NCBI GenBank assembly: GCA_009699615.1
Contig: WLNV01000039.1
Span: 1-10,603, forward strand
Length of the DNA: 10,603 nt
Origin: Actinomycetota bacterium
GTDB taxonomy: Bacteria; Actinomycetota; Thermoleophilia; Solirubrobacterales; Solirubrobacteraceae
Direction of reading: 5' to 3'
This document shows positions 1 to 6,723 of the stretch, piece by piece. The notes under the pieces were generated by a model that saw only the letters and a list, made by a program, of their open reading frames with translations, had not been told where the DNA came from and ran no database searches. Made by a program: the position numbers and the translations under genes. The first letter of the stretch is position 1; each line of letters opens with the position of its first letter.

Positions 1-1182
1 GCGCGCACGGAGCGCGTCGGGCAGCACGTCGCGTGCCTCTTCGGCTCGGGCGATCAGCGCGCGCCGAATCGGCGGGTCGGCGAGCGCTTCAACGAGCGCT
101 TCGGCGATCGAGCGGTCGGGCACGATGTCGGCCTTGATTCCGTGCGCGAGCAGCGCGCGCGCCGTGCCGGGGCCGATTGCGGCGACCGTCAGGCCCGCGA
201 GCTCGCGCGCGTCACCGAGCGCCGCGAAGAGCTGCTCAACGCCGTTCGGGCTGGTCAGGCAGAGCAGGTCGTACTGCGTCAGATCGGGCAGCTCCGGGTG
301 CAGTGGCTCGATCTTGATCGCCGGTGCTTCGACGACCTCTGCGCCGAGCGCGCTGAGTCTCGTTGCCAGCGCACTGGCCTGGGCGCGCGCGCGTGTTACC
401 GCGATCGTCTTGCCAGCAAGTGGCCGAGCGCGGTCACGCCAGCCGATCTGCTCGCCGAGCGCCGCGACGTCGCCGATCACCGTGATCGCAGGCGCTTTGA
501 TCTCAGCATCCTCGGCGATCTGCGCGATCGTTTCGAGCGTGCCGACGACCTCGCGTTGAGCCGGGAAGGTTCCTCGCTCGACTACTGCTGCGGGCTGGTC
601 GCCCGGGCGACCACCGCTGATCAGAGCCTCCGCGATCCGACCAAGGCTGCGCACGCCCATGTAGAAGATCAGCGTGCCGGGGAAGGCAGCCAAAGCCGGC
701 CAGTCGATTTGGGTCTCCGGCTTGTCGGGGTTCTCATGGCCAGTGACGAAGGCGACGGCGCTCGCTACGCCGCGCTGCGTTACCGGGATGCCGGCGTAGG
801 CCGAGGCTGCGATTCCCGCAGTGACTCCGGGGACGACCTCGACCGCGATCCCGCGCTCCAGGCAGGCGATCGCTTCCTCGCCGCCGCGCCCAAAGACGAA
901 CGGGTCGCCACCCTTCAGTCTTACGACGCTGCGCCCGGCCAAGGCGTGCTCGATGATCAGCTCGTTCGTGACCTCCTGCGGTACCTGCTTGCCGCCGCCG
1001 ATCTTGCCGACGTCGATCAGCTCAGCGTCGCTGCGTACGCCATCCAGAGCGCGTGGGCCGATTAGCTGGTCGTGCAGGATCACATCGGCGCTGGAGAGCA
1101 GATCGGCGCCGCGCAGCGTCATCAAGCCTTCGTCGCCGGGGCCTGCGCCGACGAGGTAGACGGTTCCCGCGACTGCGCTCAT
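1..1182 (-). CDS. cobA-hemD: Fused uroporphyrinogen-III C-methyltransferase / uroporphyrinogen-III synthase (3' end outside window)
   Basis: This reading frame stays open from an ATG at 1182 to the left edge, giving 394 residues with no stop. Residues 1-250 are an SAM-dependent uroporphyrinogen-III methyltransferase (SUMT): the N-terminal loop VGAGPGD is at 11-17, GGDPFVFGRGGEE at 91-103, VPGVTAG at 117-123, GIPVTQRG at 131-138 and YMGV at 174-177. From about residue 255 a uroporphyrinogen-III synthase (HemD) domain begins (LAGKTIAVTRARAQA), with TSPNGVEQLF at 310-319 and IGPGTARAL at 336-344; its C-terminal part is missing from the window. HemD closes hydroxymethylbilane to uroporphyrinogen III, and SUMT methylates that product twice to precorrin-2 for siroheme or cobalamin. 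The fusion is common in Gram-positive bacteria. The start overlaps the hemC stop (ATGA). A HemC product therefore passes to a protein that commits it either to heme or to siroheme. The enzyme should be cytosolic. Confidence 0.95.
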   Translation of the reverse strand, partial: MSAVAGTVYLVGAGPGDEGLMTLRGADLLSSADVILHDQLIGPRALDGVRSDAELIDVGKIGGGKQVPQEVTNELIIEHALAGRSVVRLKGGDPFVFGRGGEEAIACLERGIAVEVVPGVTAGIAASAYAGIPVTQRGVASAVAFVTGHENPDKPETQIDWPALAAFPGTLIFYMGVRSLGRIAEALISGGRPGDQPAAVVERGTFPAQREVVGTLETIAQIAEDAEIKAPAITVIGDVAALGEQIGWRDRARPLAGKTIAVTRARAQASALATRLSALGAEVVEAPAIKIEPLHPELPDLTQYDLLCLTSPNGVEQLFAALGDARELAGLTVAAIGPGTARALLAHGIKADIVPDRSIAEALVEALADPPIRRALIARAEEARDVLPDALRAR

Positions 1183-2045
1183 CGACCCAGTACCTCAGCC
1201 GCGCCGCTCGCGAGCAGTCGCTCACCAACCTCGCGGCCCAGTGCTTCCGCCGATTCCACCCCGCCGCTGACCGTCAACTGATCGCGCAGCCAGGACGAGC
1301 CGTCAACGCGACCGACAAAGGCTGCCAACGTCATTGCGTCGCCGTTGGTCGTTGCGTGGGCGCCAACCGGTGTGTGGCAGTCGGCCTCGAGCACTTCGAT
1401 CAGCGCCCGCTCTGCCGTCAGGCAGCGATGAGTCTCGGCGTCGTTGAGAGCGACGGCCAGCGCGATCGATTCGGCGTCGCCTTCGCGGGCAGTGATCGCC
1501 AGCGTTCCCTGGCCACCGGCCGGAATCATTCGATCGAGCACCGCTCCGGCTTCGGCCGCGCGCCCAAGCCGTTCAAGGCCAGCCATTGCGATCACGATCG
1601 CTTCGAGATCGTCACCGGCGAGCGTGGCCAGTCGCGTATCGACATTGCCGTGCAATTCGATGATTTGCAGGTCGTCACGGAGTGCGAGCAGCTGGGCCGA
1701 TCGGCGCAGCGAACTGGTACCGACTCGCGCGCCCTCTGCCAGCGCTTCCAGCGAGCCGGAGCCGCAGAGCGCGTCGAACGGGTTGGCTCGTAACGGAGTC
1801 GCGGCGATCACGAGCCCGTCGGCGAGCTTTGCCGGCAGATCCTTCGCCGAGTGAACTGCGAGAGCGATTCGCCCGTCGAGCAGAGCCTCGTCCAGCTCGC
1901 GAACCCAGCGTTCCTTGTCATCGCCTGCGCCGCGCCCACGGTCTCCGGAGGTAGTGATCGTCTCCAGCGTGCAGCCGTCGATGGCTGCTGCAACCGTCCC
2001 TGCCTGCGCCAGCGCCAGCGCGCTGCCGCGGGTTCCAAGCTTCAC
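1179..2045 (-). CDS. hemC: Hydroxymethylbilane synthase (porphobilinogen deaminase)
   Basis: A 288-residue protein that polymerises four porphobilinogen molecules into hydroxymethylbilane in the cytosol, the step before HemD. The N-terminus LGTRGSALALAQA (3-15) is the family signature. HSAKDLP (65-71) carries the catalytic aspartate (Asp69), GTSSLRR (109-115) belongs to the substrate-binding region, and ADCHTPVGAHA (221-231) holds Cys223, which should bind the dipyrromethane cofactor. The length is slightly short for the family (about 300), mainly from a short N-terminus. The start is GTG at 2045, overlapping the hemA stop as GTGA; no strong Shine-Dalgarno sequence is seen, so translation is probably coupled to hemA. 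The stop overlaps the start of cobA-hemD by four bases. All key residues are present, so it should be functional. Confidence 0.97.
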   Translation of the reverse strand: MKLGTRGSALALAQAGTVAAAIDGCTLETITTSGDRGRGAGDDKERWVRELDEALLDGRIALAVHSAKDLPAKLADGLVIAATPLRANPFDALCGSGSLEALAEGARVGTSSLRRSAQLLALRDDLQIIELHGNVDTRLATLAGDDLEAIVIAMAGLERLGRAAEAGAVLDRMIPAGGQGTLAITAREGDAESIALAVALNDAETHRCLTAERALIEVLEADCHTPVGAHATTNGDAMTLAAFVGRVDGSSWLRDQLTVSGGVESAEALGREVGERLLASGAAEVLGR

Positions 2046-3397
2046 GACTCGCGCCGCAGCGGGCGGACCTCCGCGGCCTGGCCAAAGTCTGCCTCGGCTG
2101 CAGCGGCGCTCGACCCTGCGGCTTCCTCAGGCACCTCGTCGAGGCCAAATAGCTCTCGCAGCACGGCAATCCTGCCGTGGCCGCCACCCTGCTCCAAGGC
2201 CTTCGTGCGGATCGTCGGCTCATGAAGCAGTCGCTGCATTACGGCGCGGGCTATCGCCTCAACCCGAACCACGTCGCGAGAGGAGGCGCTCTCCCAGCGA
2301 CCGTCGTTCTCGGCCAGCACCTGCTCGACGATCGACGAGCCGTGTTCGCGCAGCGCCGCAATTGTTGGAGTAGCTCCCTGCTGCGCCATCCAGCCGGAGA
2401 AGCGGTCGATCTCGTCTTCGACGATCTCCGTCGCCTGCTCGCGCTCGCCTTCGCGGACCTGCAGATTGCGTGCCGCTGCGTTCTGAAGGTCGTCCATGTT
2501 CAGCACGCGAACTCCGGGAATGTCGTCGCAGCCATCCTCGATGTCTCGCGGGACGGCGATGTCGATCAGCAGCAGCGCGCGGCCGTCGCGCGCCTCCATC
2601 ATGATCTCCAGTTCGCCTGCGCCGATGATCGGGTGCGGTGACGATGTCGAAGCGACGACGATGTCGGCGGCGATCAGTCGCTCGGGAAGCTCATCGAGCG
2701 AACCGACGTCGCCTCCGTAGCGCTGCGCCAGCTCGCGTGCCCGTTCAATCCGCCGGTTGGCGACGAACATTGTCGTTACGCCTTGCTCGCTCAGCGCGCG
2801 GGCCGTTAGCTCGGCCGTCTCGCCGGCGCCGATAACGACAACGCTGCGTTCGCTGAGGTCGCCAACCGTCTCTTCGGCTAGCGCAACAGCGATCGAGGGG
2901 ATGCTGACGCGCGCCGTGCCCAACGCGGTCTCGGTTCGGACCCGCTTGCCTGCCTGCAGCGCGGCCCGGAAGAGGCGGTTGGTGAATGGCCCCGTCGTCC
3001 CGGCGGCGAGCGCCGTCTCGTAGGCGCGGCGGACCTGCCCCTGAACTTCGTTCTCGCCGACGATCATTGAGTCGAGTCCGGCAGTTACGCGGAAGAGGTG
3101 GCGCGCCGCGTCGCAGTTGCGCGGCGAGTAGACGATGTCAACGAGTTCGGTGGGGCGGATGCCCGCGCGCGCTGCGAGCTTGCTCAGCAGGACGCTTTCG
3201 GCGTCAACCGAGTTGCGAGCCACGATGTAAACCTCGGTGCGGTTGCAGGTCGAGATCACGACCGCTTCGCGCAGCTCCTCGCTGGCTACCAGCTCGCGGA
3301 CAAAGCGGTCGGCTTCGGCTTCGGTCAGCGCGACGCGTTCGCGCAGCGCAACGGGTGCGGTCTTGTGCGAGATGCCAATTGCGAGCAGCTCGCTCAC
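2042..3397 (-). CDS. hemA: Glutamyl-tRNA reductase
   Basis: A 451-residue NADPH-dependent enzyme that reduces glutamyl-tRNA(Glu) to glutamate-1-semialdehyde, the first committed step of the C5 tetrapyrrole route. The catalytic domain has GISHKTAPV (8-16), the thioester cysteine Cys51 in STCNRTEVY, His100 in ARHLFRV, and the family signature GLDSMIVGENEVQGQ (107-121). A Rossmann domain follows with GAGETAEL (190-197), VASTSSPHP (248-256) and IDIAVPRDI (278-286). The helical dimerisation domain covers about 305-420. The last 30 or so residues (about 422-451) are Ala/Glu-rich low complexity and look like a disordered tail. The start is GTG at 3397, overlapping the upstream ccmD-like stop as GTGA. 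In many bacteria this enzyme is the heme-feedback control point; no control site is visible here. Confidence 0.97.
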   Translation of the reverse strand: MSELLAIGISHKTAPVALRERVALTEAEADRFVRELVASEELREAVVISTCNRTEVYIVARNSVDAESVLLSKLAARAGIRPTELVDIVYSPRNCDAARHLFRVTAGLDSMIVGENEVQGQVRRAYETALAAGTTGPFTNRLFRAALQAGKRVRTETALGTARVSIPSIAVALAEETVGDLSERSVVVIGAGETAELTARALSEQGVTTMFVANRRIERARELAQRYGGDVGSLDELPERLIAADIVVASTSSPHPIIGAGELEIMMEARDGRALLLIDIAVPRDIEDGCDDIPGVRVLNMDDLQNAAARNLQVREGEREQATEIVEDEIDRFSGWMAQQGATPTIAALREHGSSIVEQVLAENDGRWESASSRDVVRVEAIARAVMQRLLHEPTIRTKALEQGGGHGRIAVLRELFGLDEVPEEAAGSSAAAAEADFGQAAEVRPLRRES

Positions 3398-3585
3398 TGG
3401 CTGCTCGTTTCGGCTGCTGCATCGCGTGAGTTTCGTTGCTCCGACTTTGTCAGCAGCTCGGCCAGTTCACGTTCAACTCGCGCGGTGCGGATCGCCATGA
3501 TCACGAAATAGATCAGGAGGATGAAAAGGAAGACGAGGTAGGCGGCGGCGACGTAGCCGGTGTTGGGCGGAAGTGTGTTGGTCAT
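3394..3585 (-). CDS. ccmD: CcmD-like small single-pass membrane protein
   Basis: A 63-residue protein with one predicted membrane helix at about 11-31 (YVAAAYLVFLF and following), then a charged stretch RTARVERELAEL (33-44) and a polar tail. This layout is that of CcmD: a short N-terminus, one helix, then a basic/acidic cytoplasmic helix. CcmD stabilises the CcmABC complex and helps release heme-loaded CcmE. Sequence similarity in this family is weak, so the call rests on topology, size and position directly after ccmC. It overlaps ccmC upstream (ATGA) and hemA downstream (GTGA), which argues for a real, coupled gene. An AGGA lies 11 bases before the ATG. Alternatively it may be an unrelated small membrane protein, but the location makes that less likely. 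Confidence 0.8.
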   Translation of the reverse strand: MTNTLPPNTGYVAAAYLVFLFILLIYFVIMAIRTARVERELAELLTKSEQRNSRDAAAETSSQ

Positions 3586-4334
3586 TTAATGGCGATCCTA
3601 GGGGCAGCGGTGCGAACGGCTGCCGGCTCGTCGTTCTCTTCGCTGAGGCTGCGGCGCAATGCGGCCAGCTGGGCGCGGCTGTGCTTGGAGGCCATCTCGT
3701 ACTTGCAGATCGTGATGAAGAGCAGCGTAATCCCAAGCAGCGCGCTGTAGAAGGCGATCCGCATGTCGTTCGGCAGTGAGCCGCCGGAGCTGCCCAGAAC
3801 GCGCGGGTGGATCAGGGGGCTGGCGAGCCTTACGGCGATGAAGTTGACCGGCACGAAGACGCCGGCGACAACTGCGAAGACGGCGGCGTAGCGAGCCTGG
3901 CGCTCAGGGTCTTCGATCGAGAAGCGCAGCGGCTGGTAGGTGCAATAGAGCAGGAAGACGATCAGGAACGAGACCAGCGTTGGTTCATCCCAAACCCACC
4001 ACTGGCCCCAAGCCGCCTTAGCCCAGATGCAGCCGGTGATCAGCGCGCCGATGCAGAAGATCAAACCCTGGTGAATCGCGGTGTAGGAGCGAAGGTCATG
4101 GCGCGTGTCGCCGCTACGCAGGTATTGAATGCCAAAGATTCCGCCGAAGACGAAGCCGCCAAGTGTGACGATCGCCAGCGGCACGTGGATGTAGAAGATC
4201 TTCTGCGAGAAGCCTTGGTCAACTTCGATCGGTGCGTAGAAGAAGGCCAGCGCGATAGACGCTGTCAGCACGATTGCGGTTGCGATCGCGTAGCCGGTAA
4301 GGCGTCGTCCGTAGAGGCTCTTTGTCGTCGGCAT
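3582..4334 (-). CDS. ccmC: Cytochrome c biogenesis heme-handling protein CcmC (CcsA/CcmC family)
   Basis: A 250-residue membrane protein with about six hydrophobic segments. It contains the WWD heme-binding motif WGQWWVWD (109-116), flanked by two candidate heme-ligand histidines: His50 in FYIHVP and His176 in LIHPRV. The size and this arrangement are those of CcmC, which presents heme to the chaperone CcmE, rather than the longer CcsA/ResC or CcmF synthetases. The C-terminus (about 213-250) is a hydrophilic, probably cytoplasmic tail. It sits three bases downstream of ccmB and overlaps the ccmD-like gene by four bases, so it should be made with both. No CcmE, CcmF or CcmH is in the window. 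Annotation pipelines may call it CcsA, since the domain is shared; the length and the CcmAB neighbours favour CcmC. Confidence 0.92.
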   Translation of the reverse strand: MPTTKSLYGRRLTGYAIATAIVLTASIALAFFYAPIEVDQGFSQKIFYIHVPLAIVTLGGFVFGGIFGIQYLRSGDTRHDLRSYTAIHQGLIFCIGALITGCIWAKAAWGQWWVWDEPTLVSFLIVFLLYCTYQPLRFSIEDPERQARYAAVFAVVAGVFVPVNFIAVRLASPLIHPRVLGSSGGSLPNDMRIAFYSALLGITLLFITICKYEMASKHSRAQLAALRRSLSEENDEPAAVRTAAPRIAIK

Positions 4335-4337
4335 TTC

Positions 4338-5036
4338 TCAGTCTTCAACCAAGTAATCGAATAGGGCGTAAGCGAGCAGCCCGAAGATCAGATCGTACAA
4401 CCCCAACAGTGCCAGCCAGCGCCAGGCGAGCGTCCCGCCGCCAACACTCAGCAGCGGTTCGCTGGCCTTCGTCACCGCGATCAGCAGCGGAATCAGCAAA
4501 GGCAGCGCGAGGATCGAGGTGATCAGGTCGCGCGCGCGGGTCTGGATTGCGATCCCGGCGATCAACGTGCCGACCAGCGCGATGCCTAGGTCGGCGAGCA
4601 CGATTAGGAGCGCGATTGAGGCCCACTGCGAGGCGCTTGGCGTCGGCCCGAGCAGCAGCACCGAGAAGAGCAGCGCTGCAAGAACGCCAACGATCAGCAG
4701 GAAGATGAAGAGCGTCGTTGCCTTGGCGATCAGCAGCGCGGTGCGCGGCGCCGGGGCCAGCAGGAAGCCGTCGAGGCCGCCCTCCTCACGGTCGGCGACG
4801 AAGCTGCGGCCGATTCCCAGCAGCGCCGCCAGCGTCAGCGTCACCCAGAGCACGCCGGAGGCGAGTGCGCCTTCGATCGCGTCACGGCCGAGCGCGAAGT
4901 GGAAGATCACAAAGGCGCTGGCGCAGAAGAGTGCCATCGCGGTCAGCGTCTGTGGCGCGCGCCGTTCGAGCGTTAGCTCCTTGTAGAGAACTGCTCGCGC
5001 AGCGCTGAGCGTTGACGGCGGGCGGGCGGCGCTCAT
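4338..5036 (-). CDS. ccmB: Heme exporter / cytochrome c maturation ABC permease CcmB
   Basis: A 232-residue integral membrane protein, the usual CcmB size. The N-terminal cytoplasmic motif YKELTLERR (18-26) and the loop FVADREEGGLDGFLLAP (79-95) are typical of CcmB. Hydrophobic segments lie at about 31-49, 60-78, 101-129, 138-163, 170-189 and 205-229, giving six membrane helices. CcmB is the permease partner of the ATPase CcmA. In the current view the CcmABCD complex uses ATP to release holo-CcmE from CcmC rather than to export heme itself. The ATG at 5036 overlaps the ccmA stop as ATGA, and the stop is only three bases before ccmC. No strong ribosome binding site is seen, consistent with coupling. 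Confidence 0.95.
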   Translation of the reverse strand: MSAARPPSTLSAARAVLYKELTLERRAPQTLTAMALFCASAFVIFHFALGRDAIEGALASGVLWVTLTLAALLGIGRSFVADREEGGLDGFLLAPAPRTALLIAKATTLFIFLLIVGVLAALLFSVLLLGPTPSASQWASIALLIVLADLGIALVGTLIAGIAIQTRARDLITSILALPLLIPLLIAVTKASEPLLSVGGGTLAWRWLALLGLYDLIFGLLAYALFDYLVED

Positions 5037-5728
5037 CGGTAGAGCTCGCCGATCTGGTCGGTCGTCACCTGTGCCGCTGGTTCCAGCAGGATTGCCGCTC
5101 CGCTTCGGAGGCCGAGCACAAGGTCTGCCTCGGCGAGGCCGCCGGCCGGGTCGTGGCTGGCGATTACGCGCGTTCGCCCTTCGGCCGCGCCGATCAGCGG
5201 TTCAACCTGCTCGATCGCTGCCGGGTCAAGGTTGGAGCGCGGTTCGTCAAGCAGCAGCAGCTCGGGCTCGTGCAGCACGGCGCGGCAGATCGCCAGCCGC
5301 TGCAGCATCCCGCGTGAGTAGCCGAAGACGCGCTCGTCGCCGCGGTCGCTCAGCCTGGCCTGCTCAAGCAGCGCTTCGATCCGCGCTGCTGGGTCGGAAA
5401 CGCCGTGCAGCCTGGCGTGGTAGCGCAGGTTCTCGCGCGCAGTCAGGTCGCCATAACAGAGCGACTGGTGGCCGAGGAAGCCGACCTTTGACCGCACCTT
5501 CCAACCCTCTTTACGCAGGTCGCTTCCGAGCAGGCTCGCATCGCCTTCGCTCGGCCGCAGCAGCGTGGCGAGCACTCGCAGCAGTGTTGTCTTGCCGGCG
5601 CCGTTGGGGCCGAAGACGACAAGAGTTTGGCCCTGACCGAGTGTTAGGTCGATGCCGTCGAGCGCTCGCCGCTCGCCATAGCGGCGGACCAGCCCGGAGC
5701 AGACAACGGCCGGCTCAGTGCTCGCCAT
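5033..5728 (-). CDS. ccmA: Cytochrome c maturation ABC transporter ATP-binding protein CcmA
   Basis: A 231-residue ABC ATPase. Using the ATG at 5728 the motifs are: Walker A GPNGAGKT (40-47), ABC signature YSRGMLQRL (137-145), Walker B LLLLDEP (157-163), D-loop SNLD, and H-loop SHD with His192. The signature form SRGMLQRL is typical of CcmA-type ATPases. The protein should sit on the cytoplasmic face of CcmB and drive the CcmABCD complex. The frame is open upstream to a GTG at 5803, but the extra 25 residues look unlike the family and would lie wholly inside mogA, so the ATG at 5728 is preferred; a purine-rich AGGCGGACAG precedes it. Even so, the start overlaps the 3' end of mogA by 14 bases, linking the molybdenum-cofactor genes to the ccm block. 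The stop overlaps ccmB (ATGA). Confidence 0.93.
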   Translation of the reverse strand: MASTEPAVVCSGLVRRYGERRALDGIDLTLGQGQTLVVFGPNGAGKTTLLRVLATLLRPSEGDASLLGSDLRKEGWKVRSKVGFLGHQSLCYGDLTARENLRYHARLHGVSDPAARIEALLEQARLSDRGDERVFGYSRGMLQRLAICRAVLHEPELLLLDEPRSNLDPAAIEQVEPLIGAAEGRTRVIASHDPAGGLAEADLVLGLRSGAAILLEPAAQVTTDQIGELYR

Positions 5729-6203
5729 CTGTCCGTCCGCCTTGGCGGCCGATGTGACGGACGGCGTGGCCAAGAATTGGTGCGAGAACAGGGAAGGCCT
5801 CACCGATTGCCTTCGGGTTGCCTGGCATGTTGACGATCAGCGTGCCGCCTGCGACGCCGCTGGTAGCCCGCGAAATCGCAGCGGCCGGTGTGAACTGCAT
5901 CGAGGCTGCGCGCAGCGCCTCGGCGATCCCAGGCACGGCCCGCTCGATCACCGCTTCGCTTGCCTCTGGCGTTACGTCGTCGGGGGTAAGGCCGGTGCCG
6001 CCGCTGGTGAGGACTACATCGAAGCCGTCCGCGACCAGCTCGCGCAGCCGCGCCTCGATTGCCGCTTGGTCGTCGGCCAGCACTTCGCGCAGCTCAACTT
6101 CGCAGCCGGCCGCCGTTGCCGCGTCGGCCAGCGCTGGCCCGGAGAGGTCTTCGCCTTCGCCACGAGCGAGCGAGCTCGAGATCGTCAGGATTGCTGTTCG
6201 CAT
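5715..6203 (-). CDS. mogA: MogA/MoaB-family molybdopterin adenylyltransferase-like protein
   Basis: A 162-residue MoCF_biosynth-fold protein. The core motifs are present: TSGGTGLTPDDVTPEA (residues 67-82) and MPGNPKAI (126-133), the first carrying the acidic residues used by the MogA/MoaB/Cnx1G group. These proteins activate molybdopterin by adenylylation before molybdenum insertion. From sequence alone I cannot separate MogA (active adenylyltransferase) from MoaB-type members, and both names are used for such actinobacterial proteins. ATG at 6203 is taken as the start; an in-frame TTG directly before it (6206) is possible and adds one residue. The gap to moaC is 15 bases, and its 3' end overlaps ccmA by 14. 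The protein should be cytosolic and work after MoaC and molybdopterin synthase; other moa/moe genes are not in the window. Confidence 0.9.
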   Translation of the reverse strand: MRTAILTISSSLARGEGEDLSGPALADAATAAGCEVELREVLADDQAAIEARLRELVADGFDVVLTSGGTGLTPDDVTPEASEAVIERAVPGIAEALRAASMQFTPAAAISRATSGVAGGTLIVNMPGNPKAIGEAFPVLAPILGHAVRHIGRQGGRTDGEH

Positions 6204-6218
6204 CAAGCGGTCTTGGCC

Positions 6219-6695
6219 TTAGGGCCGGGTCCAGTGGCCGGAGCGCCCGCCGCTCTTTTCGAGCAGCTCCACGCGTTCGATTGTGACGCCGCGTTCGATC
6301 CCCTTGACCATGTCGTAGACAGTCAGCGCCGCTACCGAGACGGCCGTCATCGCTTCCATCTCGACGCCGGTCGGCCCATGGACGGTGGCGCTTGCGGTCA
6401 AGGTGACGGTTCCGGCCTCGGCATCGATGACCCCATCTACTTCAACGTGGTCTAGCCCCAGCGGGTGGCAGAGCGGGATCAGCTCAGCCGTCCGCTTGGC
6501 GGCCATGATCCCTGCGATCCGTGCGCTGGCGAGCACGTCACCCTTCGGCGCATCGCCGGCCGCTACGGCTGCCGCTGTCGCCGGTTCCATCCGCACAACT
6601 GCCCGTGCGACGGCCTTACGGTCGCTGGGCTCTTTGCCCGATACGTCGACCATTCGCGCTTCGCCATCCTCGTTTAGGTGCGTCAGCCCGCTCAC
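6219..6695 (-). CDS. moaC: Cyclic pyranopterin monophosphate synthase MoaC
   Basis: A 158-residue protein that converts the MoaA product, 3',8-cyclo-7,8-dihydro-GTP, into cyclic pyranopterin monophosphate, the first stable intermediate of molybdenum cofactor synthesis. The N-terminus LTHLNEDGEARMVDVSGK (4-21) matches the family and supports the GTG start at 6695. Further motifs are Lys51 in APKGDVL, LIPLCHPL (72-79), GVEMEAMTAVSVAALTVYD (110-128) with Asp128, Lys131 in DMVKGIE, and LLEKSGGRSGHW at the end. Lys51, Asp128 and Lys131 match the catalytic residues of the E. coli enzyme. The stop is TAA. It lies 28 bases after the precorrin-2 dehydrogenase gene and 15 bases before mogA. MoaA, its partner upstream in the pathway, is not in the window. 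Confidence 0.97.
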   Translation of the reverse strand: MSGLTHLNEDGEARMVDVSGKEPSDRKAVARAVVRMEPATAAAVAAGDAPKGDVLASARIAGIMAAKRTAELIPLCHPLGLDHVEVDGVIDAEAGTVTLTASATVHGPTGVEMEAMTAVSVAALTVYDMVKGIERGVTIERVELLEKSGGRSGHWTRP

Positions 6696-6723
6696 GCGGC
6701 GAGCCTAGCGCGGGACCGGTCTT

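Noticed and set aside
382..392. Alternating GC tract (possible Z-DNA)
   Set aside because: Short, inside a coding sequence, and encodes ordinary Ala/Arg codons of the HemD domain start.
142..1793. Long plus-strand open frames opposite cobA-hemD and hemC (307 and 246 residues)
   Set aside because: They lie antisense to genes with clear family motifs, have Arg/Ala-rich compositions typical of GC-rich shadow frames, and show no recognisable domain.
5729..5803. Longer ccmA start (GTG at 5803)
   Set aside because: The extra 25 residues do not resemble the N-terminus of CcmA ATPases and would overlap mogA by nearly 90 bases; the ATG at 5728 gives the normal length.
5718..6455. 245-residue plus-strand frame opposite mogA and moaC
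   Set aside because: Antisense shadow of two well-supported genes; no motif seen.
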